From the IMG/VR virus record IMGVR_UViG_3300036859_000475, positions 1-53,407 of that record: 53,407 nt of DNA. One strand, 5' to 3'. Positions 16,900 to 25,895 of this stretch are shown piece after piece. Both the position numbers and the translations under genes were made by a program. Numbering within the stretch: the first letter of the stretch is position 1; the number at the start of each line of letters is the position of its first letter. The notes beneath the pieces are model-generated. The model saw only the letters and a program-made list of their open reading frames with translations, made no database searches and was not told where the DNA came from. Source of the stretch: a virus.

Positions 16900-18365
16900 T
16901 GCCCGACGACGTCTTCACGCGGGCAGGCCACAACATCGGCGTCGTGCTGCGCGCGGGCGTGGAGAAACCCGAGCCGCTCTTGAGCAAAATTGGCATCGAG
17001 CTGGTGAACCGCATCCGCGTCATCCTGAGCCAGCCGGGCTCTGGGCGGACCTACGCGCGCAGGGGAGTCGTGCACGCGGCCTCGGCCCCGGGCGAGCCAC
17101 CGGCCACCGACACAGGAAAGTACAAGACGTCCTGGGACTGGCGCATCGACGGATCGGTCCTGAGCGTCGGCACGCCGGATGTGCGCGGTTGTCTGCTCGG
17201 AAGCCATCATCATCGCGTGACGACGACGCGCGGGAGCGTGCCGATCGGTCAGATCGCCGCCGGGGACCGCGTTCTTACCCAGACAGGAGAATGGCGCACC
17301 GTAGTCGGAACCAGTCGCTACAAGGCCAGTGAGAAGCCGAGCATGGTTACGCTGCGCGTGCAGGAAAGCGAGAGAGTTCAGCATCGACTTGAACTCACCC
17401 ATGATCATCGGGTGCTCGTTGGTCGTGATGACCATAATGCTTGGATACCGGCTGGTCAGCTTCGCGTTGGAGACAATGCATATATTCGAGTGAGGCGGCC
17501 GACCAATCAGGTTCACTGGTCATGCGTCAATTGCGGAGGGCCTCGCAGGTATCATCAGGGACGCGCCCAGCGGTTTTGCTCAACGTCTTGCCGAACGACG
17601 TTCTATTGCAGAACTGGAACCAACCCTTCCATCGGGACTCGACGTACTTCGGCCGCTCGTCTCAAAATGAGGTTGCGCGCGTTGGCCAAACTCAAGGCCA
17701 GGCCTGAGCTGCATCCGTCGCGACTCGTAGCAGCCAGGGGCTACCAGACGAGCTACGAGTCCCAGGTAGAGAAATGGCTGGACGCACGGGGCGTGAATTA
17801 TGAAAAACAGGTGCCCATCGGCTCCTGGATCGTGGACTTTCTTCTCGTGGACCGATTGGAGATCATCGAGGCTGACGGAGCCTACTGGCATCAGGATCAA
17901 GCGCGCGATCTGGTTCGTGATGCTGGCTTGCTGGCGGCTCTTCCGGGGGCGCGCATTACGCATTTGCACTTTCACGATCCCCGGTTCACGCCAAATCTCG
18001 ATCCCGAACCTATGCCTGGAGTAACCTACGTCATCTGCAATCCCGGCCCGAGTTCATATGTTGACGGAACAGAATTTCGTCCAGCCTCGGTTGTGGATGT
18101 GGAAGCCTGGACGTATGAACCTAGTTCGCATCCGCGGGCAAGTGACAACGCTATGTTGTACGACATCTCGGTCGAAGGTGTTCACTCTTTTTTGGCCAAT
18201 GGCGTTCTGATCAGCAACAGCTGGCTTGAGTTTGGAACTTCGCGCATGGCACCGCGTCCCCACCTGCGCCCGGTGGTGGAGGGCGCCCGCGAGAAGATCA
18301 CCGAGCTGTTTGCCAAGGGCATTGCCGAGATACAGGAGCGAACGATCAGGACCCTGCGCGCATGA
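16899..18365 (+). CDS. HK97 gp10-like connector protein interrupted by an intein
   Basis: 488 residues as translated. Residues 1-97 and 441-488 together form a 145-residue HK97 gp10-like head-tail joining protein: the joined sequence reads VGTPDVRG then SWLEFGTSRMAPRPHLRP, the family's hallmark EFGT...PRP region. Between them lies a 343-residue intein (98-440) that should excise itself. ATG 16899 overlaps the previous stop (TGATG). The mature protein would sit at the head-tail interface. Confidence 0.9.
   Translation: MPDDVFTRAGHNIGVVLRAGVEKPEPLLSKIGIELVNRIRVILSQPGSGRTYARRGVVHAASAPGEPPATDTGKYKTSWDWRIDGSVLSVGTPDVRGCLLGSHHHRVTTTRGSVPIGQIAAGDRVLTQTGEWRTVVGTSRYKASEKPSMVTLRVQESERVQHRLELTHDHRVLVGRDDHNAWIPAGQLRVGDNAYIRVRRPTNQVHWSCVNCGGPRRYHQGRAQRFCSTSCRTTFYCRTGTNPSIGTRRTSAARLKMRLRALAKLKARPELHPSRLVAARGYQTSYESQVEKWLDARGVNYEKQVPIGSWIVDFLLVDRLEIIEADGAYWHQDQARDLVRDAGLLAALPGARITHLHFHDPRFTPNLDPEPMPGVTYVICNPGPSSYVDGTEFRPASVVDVEAWTYEPSSHPRASDNAMLYDISVEGVHSFLANGVLISNSWLEFGTSRMAPRPHLRPVVEGAREKITELFAKGIAEIQERTIRTLRA
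17190..18218 (+). mobile_element. Intein with Vsr/DUF559-like endonuclease
   Basis: The intein begins at Cys98 (block A, CLLG...GDRVLT) and has block B with T167-H-D-H170. Block F/G is YDISVEGVHSFLANGVLISN ending at N440, followed by Ser441 as the +1 extein residue. The penultimate residue is Ser, not the usual His. Inside lie a Cys4 zinc module (C209, C212, C227, C231) and a PD-(D/E)xK domain of the Vsr/DUF559 kind (E287, D313, E324-A-D326-G, H331). Base composition is more AT-rich than the flanking extein. Confidence 0.92.
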
Positions 18366-18769
18366 GCGACCCGTCCATTGGTGGGGCCGTCATCGGGATT
18401 GTGAGGGCCTCGGCCCTGGTCGCCACGCGCGTGTGGCGCTCGGACAAGATGCCTGAGCGCCCGAAGACCTTCCCCTACGTGACGGTGCTGGACATGATCT
18501 CCGACGCTCCGGGCCTGTCCGGGGACTGCGAGACGATGGCGCGCTTTCGGCTGGTGCAGGTGGACGTGTGGCAGCGCACCAAGGATGAGGATTTCTTGCT
18601 GTGCGAACGCCTGGTCGATATGCTGGACGGCACGGCCGTCGTGGCGGCACAGCGTGCCTGGCGGGTGAAGGTCGTCGATGCTCAGCGCCTGGACGATCCC
18701 GACGAGCAGATCATCCACCACGCCCTCACCCTGCGCATCGCGCACCGACAGCCCGTGGTAGCGGCATGA
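18362..18769 (+). CDS. Tail terminator-like protein
   Basis: 135 residues with an ATGA overlap. Motifs such as FPYVTV, CETMARFRLVQVDVW and ALTLRIAHR fit the DUF3168/gp17 tail-completion family, which caps the tail tube at the head end. Correct position in the order connector, gp10, terminator, tail tube. Confidence 0.75.
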   Translation: MSDPSIGGAVIGIVRASALVATRVWRSDKMPERPKTFPYVTVLDMISDAPGLSGDCETMARFRLVQVDVWQRTKDEDFLLCERLVDMLDGTAVVAAQRAWRVKVVDAQRLDDPDEQIIHHALTLRIAHRQPVVAA

Positions 18770-19101
18770 ATGATCCGTTGCTGCTCGTGCTGCTCGTGCT
18801 GGGCTCCTACCGCGCCCAACGCCTTGTGACGGCGGACGACTGGCCGGGCGCGCTGTGGCTGCGCGATGCGCTGCAAGACCGTGCCATGGCGCAAGGCAAG
18901 CCACGTCGGGACGGAACGCCGGGAGGAACATGGGGGTATCTCTTGGCGTTCTTCACGTGCCATTGGTGTCTGGGGTCGCTGCTCGCCGTCGTAGTTACGC
19001 TGGCCGTCGATCGCTGGTGGCAGGGCTTAGGTTTCCCCGCGCTGTGGGCCAGTGCCGTCGCCGCCGGCGTGGGATTGCTCGGCGAGCTGATCGACGCATG
19101 A
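18766..19101 (+). CDS. DUF1360-like membrane protein
   Basis: 111 residues. An N-terminal hydrophobic segment with YRAQRLVTADD, then FFTCHWCLGS in front of two further membrane helices, is the pattern of DUF1360 proteins, common in actinobacteriophages. Role unknown. ATG 18766 overlaps the upstream stop (ATGA). Confidence 0.75.
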   Translation: MNDPLLLVLLVLGSYRAQRLVTADDWPGALWLRDALQDRAMAQGKPRRDGTPGGTWGYLLAFFTCHWCLGSLLAVVVTLAVDRWWQGLGFPALWASAVAAGVGLLGELIDA

Positions 19102-19286
19102 GACTGCTGCGCCTCAGACGCCGCCAGCGCCCCGTACAGGCCCCTGGGAGCTCCGGAACATGCGCGCGCGGCCACGACCTCACCAAGCCGGAAAACGTGC
19201 ACAGGGGCCGTGACGGGTGCCTCCATTGCCGCGCGTGTTGGGCTGAGGTCGGGTTCCGCAATTCGACTCCGTTGACGCCCGGCTGA
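19098..19286 (+). CDS. Small zinc-ribbon protein
   Basis: 62 residues, with C-x2-GHDL...C-x2-C (CARGHDLTKPENV, CLHCRAC), a zinc-ribbon type often coded near phage HNH genes but here without a catalytic core. ATGA overlap upstream. Its last codons hold the -35 box of the tail-tube promoter. Confidence 0.65.
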   Translation: MRLLRLRRRQRPVQAPGSSGTCARGHDLTKPENVHRGRDGCLHCRACWAEVGFRNSTPLTPG

Positions 19287-19300
19287 GGCGGTCGTAGTCT
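19272..19300 (+). promoter_or_regulatory. Promoter for major tail protein
   Basis: TTGACG at 19272-19277, 17-base spacer, TAGTCT at 19295-19300, matching the capsid promoter closely. Confidence 0.7.
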
Positions 19301-19421
19301 TCACTCGTCCGGAACGTGCAGATCCGGCGAGAGCAGGACCCCCGAGCAGGACGTTGGGTGCTGACCCGGCGAGAGCGACGGGCGCCAGTCCGATTCGTTC
19401 CCGCAACAGGGAGGTCAGCCA
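19301..19421 (+). other. Long 5' leader of major tail gene
   Basis: A 121-base untranslated stretch with two copies of CCGGCGAGAGC and two of GAGCAGGAC, ending in the Shine-Dalgarno CAGGGAGG. It may fold, but no known regulatory RNA was recognised. Confidence 0.4.
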
Positions 19422-19991
19422 GTGGCCGTCCAGCACGAAACGACCCTTTTTGACGTATGTGATTTCAAAGTGTTCGAAATGCTGAACGATGTGCCCGGCG
19501 CATCGGCTGGTCCGTCCTACGGCCCCGCCATCGACGTGCCGGGCGTGGCCGCGTTCTCCGGCTTCGACCCGAACATCGTCTCCGCCGAGCTCAAGGGCGA
19601 CTGCCGCGTCCTGGCGCGCCAGGGCCGCATCGACTCCATGCGTGCCTCTTTCACCTACGGCAAGCTCGCCCTGGACGTCCTTGACGCCATCTACACCGGC
19701 GAGATCTTCGACGCGGCGGGATACGCGGCCTTCCGCATGCTGGCCGGCGCGGAAACGAAGTACTTCAAGGCCGAGGTGGTCATCACGGGGGTGGACGTGG
19801 GGCTTACCGACGCCCGGGTGATCCTGTACAAGGCGCAGATCACCGGGGGGACGTTCTTCGACCAGACCACGGATAATTTCGGCCAGCCGAAGTTCGACGT
19901 CGACGGCATCGGGATCGACTCCGGCGACGAGGGTGCCGACTATCCGGCTGCGGCCAAAACGCTCATGGCCGACGTCGTTATCAACGGGTAG
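19422..19991 (+). CDS. Major tail (tube) protein
   Basis: 189 residues from GTG 19422 with a strong Shine-Dalgarno and dedicated promoter. Beta-rich, with EVVITGVDVGLTDARVILYKAQITGG resembling the phage tail-tube fold. It is followed by frameshifted chaperones and the tape measure, the standard order. Confidence 0.85.
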   Translation: MAVQHETTLFDVCDFKVFEMLNDVPGASAGPSYGPAIDVPGVAAFSGFDPNIVSAELKGDCRVLARQGRIDSMRASFTYGKLALDVLDAIYTGEIFDAAGYAAFRMLAGAETKYFKAEVVITGVDVGLTDARVILYKAQITGGTFFDQTTDNFGQPKFDVDGIGIDSGDEGADYPAAAKTLMADVVING

Positions 19992-19998
19992 GCGCGCG

Positions 19999-20541
19999 AT
20001 GACCGAGGAGCGGTTCCCGGCATCTGCCTATCTTCGCGGGCGACAGTGCAGCGTGCGGCTGCACGCGCTGGGCCAGGACGGCCAGCCCGATCCCGCGCTC
20101 GAGGCAGAGCAGGTGTGGTTCTCGCTGTCGAACAATCACATCGCGCGCATCGAGGAGGAATTCGGGGGCGTGGCGGCCTTCGACGAGGCCTTCACGGATC
20201 GGCCGACCTCGACCTTGCGGCGCTTCTTCGCCATCGCCTTCGGAGCCGAGGTGCCCGTGAGCCCCGATGCCCTGGACGCCGTCGGCGCCCGCATGATCGA
20301 CGTCGAGCGCCCGGCGTACATGGCGGCCCTGGACGCCTCGTGGCACCTGGCGCACGGGATGGAGGAAGCCGATGCGGGAAAAGTGTGGGAGGGCCGACGG
20401 GAGCTGGTCAAAGACGGCCGGGAGAAGCTGCTGCGCGTGTTCGAGCGCCTGATCCGGGAGGCGGCGGACGCTACGCCTGGGACGTCTGGTGCCGCGCGTG
20501 GGCGCAGACGGGCCGACCGCTCGCCGAATTCTGGAGCCTGA
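19999..20541 (+). CDS. Tail assembly chaperone, short form (gpG-like)
   Basis: 180 residues, helical, from ATG 19999. This is the short product of a G/GT pair that escorts the tape measure during tail assembly. It ends in a low-complexity tail (GAARGRRRADRSPNSGA), while the -1 frame over the same bases carries the better-looking sequence, so a share of ribosomes is expected to shift. Confidence 0.8.
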   Translation: MTEERFPASAYLRGRQCSVRLHALGQDGQPDPALEAEQVWFSLSNNHIARIEEEFGGVAAFDEAFTDRPTSTLRRFFAIAFGAEVPVSPDALDAVGARMIDVERPAYMAALDASWHLAHGMEEADAGKVWEGRRELVKDGREKLLRVFERLIREAADATPGTSGAARGRRRADRSPNSGA

Positions 20542-20699
20542 CGCCGGCGCAGGCGCGCGCGATCGTGAGGGCCTACGTCCCGGCGCAGGAGCCCGAGGAG
20601 AATGCGCCGCCGGACCCGCGCCGACGCGGGAGCATGGCCGACCTGCGGCGCATGGCTCAGCGACGGGGAATACGGGTAGTCGAGGGAGGCAGGGCATGA
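19999..20699 (+). CDS. Tail assembly chaperone, frameshifted long form (gpGT-like)
   Basis: A -1 shift from the short form joins the frame that encodes RYAWDVWCRAWAQTGRPLAEFWSLTPAQARAI, typical of the T part of chaperone pairs, and ends at 20699 just before the tape measure. The likely shift point is about 20440-20465, where the -1 frame begins to look conserved. I found no textbook slippery heptamer, so the exact site is open. Confidence 0.65.
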
Positions 20700-20714
20700 G
20701 GACGGGGGCCTAGA

Positions 20715-23700
20715 GTGGCTGGCTCGCTTAGCCTGCCCACCCTCGTTCAGGCCATCAAGCTCGACACGGGCGGCGTGACCAGCGCGTCGCGGGAGGCCGA
20801 GCAATCCCTGTCCAGAGCGGGAAGCGCCGCCGGGCGGCTCGACCGCGACGTCCGCAAGGCGGGGGAGGGATTCAAGCTCTCCAGCATCCTCATGGCCGTC
20901 GGGACCACGGCCATCGTCATCGGGCTCAAAAAGGCCGTGGACGCCGGAGTCAGCTACGCCGCGACGGTCCGCAACATCAAGGCCGTCACCGGCGGGACGG
21001 CCGAGGACTCCTCCAAACTCGCCTTCGTGCTGGACCGCGTGGGCATCGGTGCGGACAAGGCCGCGCGGCCGTTCTCGGTGCTCTCAAGGAACATTCAGCA
21101 GGGAGGTGACCGCTTCAAGCAGTACTTCACGGCGGCCGAGCTGGCCGATCTCAAGACGAGGTCGCTGATCCAGACCATTCCCCTGCTCCAGAAGAAATAC
21201 CAGGCGCTCAACACCGCCCAGGAGAAGAGCACCTTCCTGACCAACGTGTTCGCTGATCGGCAGGGCAAGTTGCGTGCCCTGTTGGCATTGTCCGCCGAGG
21301 AATTCGGCAGGATCGCCGATGAGGCGAGCAAGTTCGGCCTCGTGCTCACCGAGCAGAACCTGCAGGCCTTCAAGCAGTTCGCTGAGGGTCAGCGGGCAGT
21401 GACGCAGGCCTTCAAGGGCCTGCAGGTCCAGGTGGGCGTGCTGACGCTTCCAGTCATGGAGCGCTTCAACGAGCTGCTCGTGAACGTGATCAACACGATC
21501 TCTACGGCGCCGGGACCCGTCAAGGAGTTCGCTGCCGGCGTGGGCCTGGTCGGCTTCGGGCTGCTCCAATTCGGTCAGGGAGCGGTGGCTGCCTTCCAGA
21601 TCCTGCGCGGTGTCGTGAGCCTGGTGGGCAAGGCAGGTGGCGTCTTCCTGGACTGGGCAGGGAAAATTAGTGCGCCTGCGCAATCGCTGAACGCGCTGGC
21701 CGACAATGCCGATAGCGTCGCTGACGCCGTTTCGGGTGTGGAGCAGACGGTGGGCGTCGCGGGTGATGCCCTGGTAGGAGCCGATGTCGCAGCGCGTGCT
21801 GCAAGCCGGGGTCTAGCCGCAGCCGGGGGCGCAGCCGAGAGCGCAGCAGCTGGATTCAGCTTGGCTGGGGCTGCCCTGACGGGCCTGGTGGTGGTCGCTG
21901 CAGGGGTAGGGCTCGGTCTGATCATCAAGCAACTGCTCGACGCGCAGAAGGCGGCTGACGCCTTCGCCGACAAGATCGCCGGCCGAGGCGGGGATTCCAT
22001 CGTCGCCCAGATGCGGGCGCTGGAGAAAGAGCGCGAGCGGCTGCGCAAGGCCACCGACACGTCGGATTTCCAACGTGGGCTGCGTGGAGTCGGAGCAGGC
22101 GGCACAGGCGGCATCGTCTTTCCACCTATTCCCTCCGATGCCGAGCAGCGCAGCGACGCTCTCACCCGCAAGCTTCAATCACTCAAGCAGGCGCAGATCG
22201 AGTCCTCAAACGCGGCGAACCTGAGTGCCAAAGAACTACGGATTCAAGGTGATCAATTCGAGGAGCTGAGTACTGTAATCGGGCGTACGGTCCAGATCAT
22301 AGGATCCAGTGAGTTCGCCCAGGCGCGTCTGGAGAACGCGCTGGACGGAGTAGCAATCTCCTCAGAGGCGGGCCGCCGGGCCATCACTTCCTACGCCCAG
22401 GCCCTGATATCGGCCAGGCTGGCGGCCACGTCGGAGATCGAGTCCGACGCGGAACTCAAAAAGATTCGCGCAGAAGCTGCTGGCGCAGCCGTCGAGGCGG
22501 CGCTGAAGATCCAGGAAGCACAGGTTAAGGCCGCCGCTGCCGCCGATGAGGCGCGAGCCAAGCAGATCGCCGCCAACGCCGAACTGCTCTTCTCCTTTGA
22601 CCTGCTGCGTGACAAGGCCAAGGAGGGCCTGGATGAGCTGATCTCCTCTACTCAGGCCAACACGGCGGATTTCCTCAAGTTCTTCGACGGCCTCACGCGC
22701 ATCGCCGCTGCTGGGGCTCCGGTGCTCGCCCAACAGCTCGCGGCCATGGGGCCGAAAGGCGCCAAGGCCGTAAGCGACGCCGTCGCGCTCATAGGGTCGG
22801 ATGTTGGGTTGGGCAAGCTTGAGGCGATCGCTGTCGCTGCCGCGCTGGCCGCCAAGCAAGGCGTGGACAAGCAGTTCAACACATGGCCGGTCAACTTCGC
22901 CGACAAGGCCGATCAGGCCGTGCTGTCCTTCGAGCAGGGATTGGCGCAGCTTCCTGACAAGGCCCGGGCGGCCATAGGCCCGCCGATCAAGGTCGAGATC
23001 AATACCGATGACGTGGATCCCAAGGTCGCACGGACCGTCCAGTCGCTGAATGACATTGGCCTGCTCAAGCCGCTGGTGCGGATTGCGCTCGATCCCGACG
23101 CGCAGGACGACTTCTCCCAATCCTTGTTGCAGACGCGCCTGAGTCTGCTCGGAATAACCGAGGCCCAATGGAACGTCATCCTCGCTACGGTCGCACCGCA
23201 ACTTCGGGAGACCGGGGATGCCATCGACGCGACGGCGGCCAAGAAGCGCGAAGCAAAAATCGACACCAAGGCCCCGAATCTCTCGGCGACCAGCGCATCG
23301 ATCGACGCCATTGCGAACAAACCACGCCGCGCGGGCATCAACGTCGGAGCAGATGTCGGCTCAGCAGCGAAGACCATCGCGGATTTCGTCAACAAGCCGC
23401 GGACGGTCATATTGGATATCGAGGCCCGCATAGGAGCATCAGTTGGCAGGGTCGTGGCACAAGTCGGGGCAGCACTGGTGCCCAAAAACAAGCACGCTGG
23501 CGGCCTGGTCATGCACGGTGGTGGCCCAGTCCCGCTCATGCATGCTGGGGGCCTGCGCGCCGACGAAGTCGACGTTCGCGTGCAGCGGGGTGAGTTCGTC
23601 GTCAACCGCGAGTCCACGCGCCGTCACCTGGCGCTGCTCAACGCCATCAATGCCAAACACAACGGGGGGCTCGTCGCGGCAGCCGCCCCGGCGCGTTCCT

Positions 23701-23810
23701 CAGAAACCCACGTCCATTTCCACGGGGGCACGTTCATCGGAACGGACATGAGTCGGGCGGGGCGCGACCTGTCGCGGGCCCTTGACGCCCACCGCCGGAG
23801 CGTGGGCTAA
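20715..23810 (+). CDS. Tape measure protein
   Basis: 1031 residues, mostly helical and Ala-rich, the ruler for tail length. Hydrophobic stretches occur at about 60-75 and 385-408 (ALTGLVVVAAGVGLGLII). The C-terminus has the common HAGGLVMHGGG and RVQRGEFVVNRESTRRHLALL motifs. GTG 20715 start. Longest gene in the window, directly after the chaperones. Confidence 0.92.
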   Translation: MAGSLSLPTLVQAIKLDTGGVTSASREAEQSLSRAGSAAGRLDRDVRKAGEGFKLSSILMAVGTTAIVIGLKKAVDAGVSYAATVRNIKAVTGGTAEDSSKLAFVLDRVGIGADKAARPFSVLSRNIQQGGDRFKQYFTAAELADLKTRSLIQTIPLLQKKYQALNTAQEKSTFLTNVFADRQGKLRALLALSAEEFGRIADEASKFGLVLTEQNLQAFKQFAEGQRAVTQAFKGLQVQVGVLTLPVMERFNELLVNVINTISTAPGPVKEFAAGVGLVGFGLLQFGQGAVAAFQILRGVVSLVGKAGGVFLDWAGKISAPAQSLNALADNADSVADAVSGVEQTVGVAGDALVGADVAARAASRGLAAAGGAAESAAAGFSLAGAALTGLVVVAAGVGLGLIIKQLLDAQKAADAFADKIAGRGGDSIVAQMRALEKERERLRKATDTSDFQRGLRGVGAGGTGGIVFPPIPSDAEQRSDALTRKLQSLKQAQIESSNAANLSAKELRIQGDQFEELSTVIGRTVQIIGSSEFAQARLENALDGVAISSEAGRRAITSYAQALISARLAATSEIESDAELKKIRAEAAGAAVEAALKIQEAQVKAAAAADEARAKQIAANAELLFSFDLLRDKAKEGLDELISSTQANTADFLKFFDGLTRIAAAGAPVLAQQLAAMGPKGAKAVSDAVALIGSDVGLGKLEAIAVAAALAAKQGVDKQFNTWPVNFADKADQAVLSFEQGLAQLPDKARAAIGPPIKVEINTDDVDPKVARTVQSLNDIGLLKPLVRIALDPDAQDDFSQSLLQTRLSLLGITEAQWNVILATVAPQLRETGDAIDATAAKKREAKIDTKAPNLSATSASIDAIANKPRRAGINVGADVGSAAKTIADFVNKPRTVILDIEARIGASVGRVVAQVGAALVPKNKHAGGLVMHGGGPVPLMHAGGLRADEVDVRVQRGEFVVNRESTRRHLALLNAINAKHNGGLVAAAAPARSSETHVHFHGGTFIGTDMSRAGRDLSRALDAHRRSVG

Positions 23811-25895
23811 ATGGCGCGCCTGGCCTCGGTCGGCTGCCGCCGTTGCCAGTCCGAGCCCCTGCGGCGGATCGGCACCCTGGCCATCGTGGTCGGCAACCAC
23901 GCCGTGAGCTGGGACGCCGATCCTGCGTCCTTCGGTGTGCGTGGATTCTCGCTGGAGGGTTCGATGCGCGACTCTGCCCAGGCTCGCGCGCTGCTGGCGC
24001 TGGTGGACAACCCGGAGCGGCGCGTCGGGGTGGCGGGGACGGTCGGCGTGCTGGAGTGGCTGGACGCCGGCGACGAATACGCAACGATGCGGGGCTGGGT
24101 CTTGTTGCAGGGCTGCACCTACGAGGACGGGCCGCGTTCGGGGGACGGGGATTTCGACTTCGGCCCCTTCCGCCTGCGCGGTGCTTCCCTGGGCTGGCGC
24201 CACGAGCCGGTCATCGTGCGGGGCTCCCGTGCGCTGCCCAATGCCTACGGTCTGACTCCACGCGCCGTCGTGGTCCAGCCCTTCTGGGGACCGAAGATCG
24301 GGGGCGAGCCCTTCTCCGCTGACCCTGGAGGCGTTCCCTTCTCGCGCGAATACGACGCGAATACCGGGATGCACCTGGCCGACATCGACGTGCCGGAGGC
24401 GCGCAACCTGCGCCTGAACGTGGCCACCATCGGGACGTCGGACCCCATGGACAAGGTCGTGCGCTTCGCCTTCGAGCACGCCAAGACCCCCCCGGAGTGG
24501 GCGGTGCTTCGAGGCGGTGAGTGTCGCGCGTATGACCGCCGCGAGCAGGAGTTCCTGTTCGGCCCGGGCCCTGCGCCGCTGGTCCCGACCGACCTGCTGG
24601 TCGGCAACGGATTGGTTCGCCTGTGGTGCGGACAGTGGGGAGGTCCGGCCTACGTCCAGGTGCAGGCCTTCGCCGCCGGGGCCTGGCGCGAGGCCGGCTG
24701 CCTGTGGATCAACGGTCGGGACCTGACCTCCACGGTCATCCGGGCCCGGCTGGGACGCGTGACGCCGGACGCCGTCACCCTCGTGCTCGACCTGGACGGC
24801 GGGCTGGGACCCGTCCACCTGAGCCTGCGGCGCGGCGAGCGGATGATCCATGTCCGTCACGGCGAGGGCATCGGCCCCGTGGATGCCCGCACGCGCGTCC
24901 TGGAATGGACGGGCGTCCCGCCCTACAGGCTCGTGGACGGAACCGGCTCCATGCCGACCCCCGTCACCGAGGCCGGGCGCTTCGGGCGCGCCTACCGCGA
25001 TCCGTCGGCCGGACGCTTCGGGTGGTACGTGCGCCAGATCGACCCCGCCCACTTCGGGGCGTCGATTTACTGGGCACCGGACTCCGACTCCGACGCCCAG
25101 CCGGACTCGGACCTGTTCACCTTCCGCGACGAGGACGGCGTCGTCGTGATGCGCCTGCACTGGGAGGCCTCCAGCAAGCGGCTCAAGCTCGACCATCTGC
25201 CGAACACCGTCCTGGCCTCCGACGTGCTCAACTTCCCGGCCGGGCGCTGGATCTACGCCTCCGGGCATTTCGCGGACTGCGAGGGCCTTGGGCTCACGTG
25301 GGACGCCGGGGCGCAGATCGTCGGCGACACGGCATGGGGAGACGGCGACTGGGGGGACGGAGTGTGGGGGGGCTCGCAGGCCGTGTCGGGCATCTCGTCG
25401 GTCCTTGATGCTGGCAACCGGGACCCGGGCACGGCACACGGCCGCCTGGACCTGCTCGTGCTGGGCCACGCCAACGGGCTGCTGGACGAGGTCGTCGCCT
25501 ACGACGGCTGGCTCACGCCCGCCGAGCGCGTGGCCGTCGCCGCCCAGCCTACGCCGTACTCCGGCGCGCCCGACCCGGAGGGCAAGGCCGTCCTGCGACT
25601 GCACTTCGACCTCGAGCCCGCGACATTCGGGTCGGCCGTGATATCCGGGCGTCGCTACGAGACCACGACCGAGGGCGGGACCACGGCCCAGCCGATAGGC
25701 GGAGGCCTGCTGCGAACGGTCATGTCCCTGGACGCCGGGGCGACCGCCACCGGGACGGGCCTGCGCCTGCTCCAGTTCGGCGCGACCACCTCGCGAATGG
25801 GGGCGGCCCTGACCCTTCCGGCCGCGGAGGACGACGTGGCCGACCATCACAACCAGCTCGCCGCCGATTCCTTCCAGCAGGTCCGCGCGCGCTAG
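23811..25895 (+). CDS. Minor tail protein with lectin-like domain
   Basis: 694 residues starting one base after the tape measure stop. The N-terminal 230 residues look like a distal-tail-type domain; the middle and C-terminal part (about 360-640) resembles a LamG/concanavalin-like fold, with RWIYASGHF and LLDEVVAYDGWLTPAERVA as typical strands. A short WGDGDWGDGVWGG repeat lies near 505. Likely at the tail tip, contacting the cell surface. Confidence 0.7.
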   Translation: MARLASVGCRRCQSEPLRRIGTLAIVVGNHAVSWDADPASFGVRGFSLEGSMRDSAQARALLALVDNPERRVGVAGTVGVLEWLDAGDEYATMRGWVLLQGCTYEDGPRSGDGDFDFGPFRLRGASLGWRHEPVIVRGSRALPNAYGLTPRAVVVQPFWGPKIGGEPFSADPGGVPFSREYDANTGMHLADIDVPEARNLRLNVATIGTSDPMDKVVRFAFEHAKTPPEWAVLRGGECRAYDRREQEFLFGPGPAPLVPTDLLVGNGLVRLWCGQWGGPAYVQVQAFAAGAWREAGCLWINGRDLTSTVIRARLGRVTPDAVTLVLDLDGGLGPVHLSLRRGERMIHVRHGEGIGPVDARTRVLEWTGVPPYRLVDGTGSMPTPVTEAGRFGRAYRDPSAGRFGWYVRQIDPAHFGASIYWAPDSDSDAQPDSDLFTFRDEDGVVVMRLHWEASSKRLKLDHLPNTVLASDVLNFPAGRWIYASGHFADCEGLGLTWDAGAQIVGDTAWGDGDWGDGVWGGSQAVSGISSVLDAGNRDPGTAHGRLDLLVLGHANGLLDEVVAYDGWLTPAERVAVAAQPTPYSGAPDPEGKAVLRLHFDLEPATFGSAVISGRRYETTTEGGTTAQPIGGGLLRTVMSLDAGATATGTGLRLLQFGATTSRMGAALTLPAAEDDVADHHNQLAADSFQQVRAR

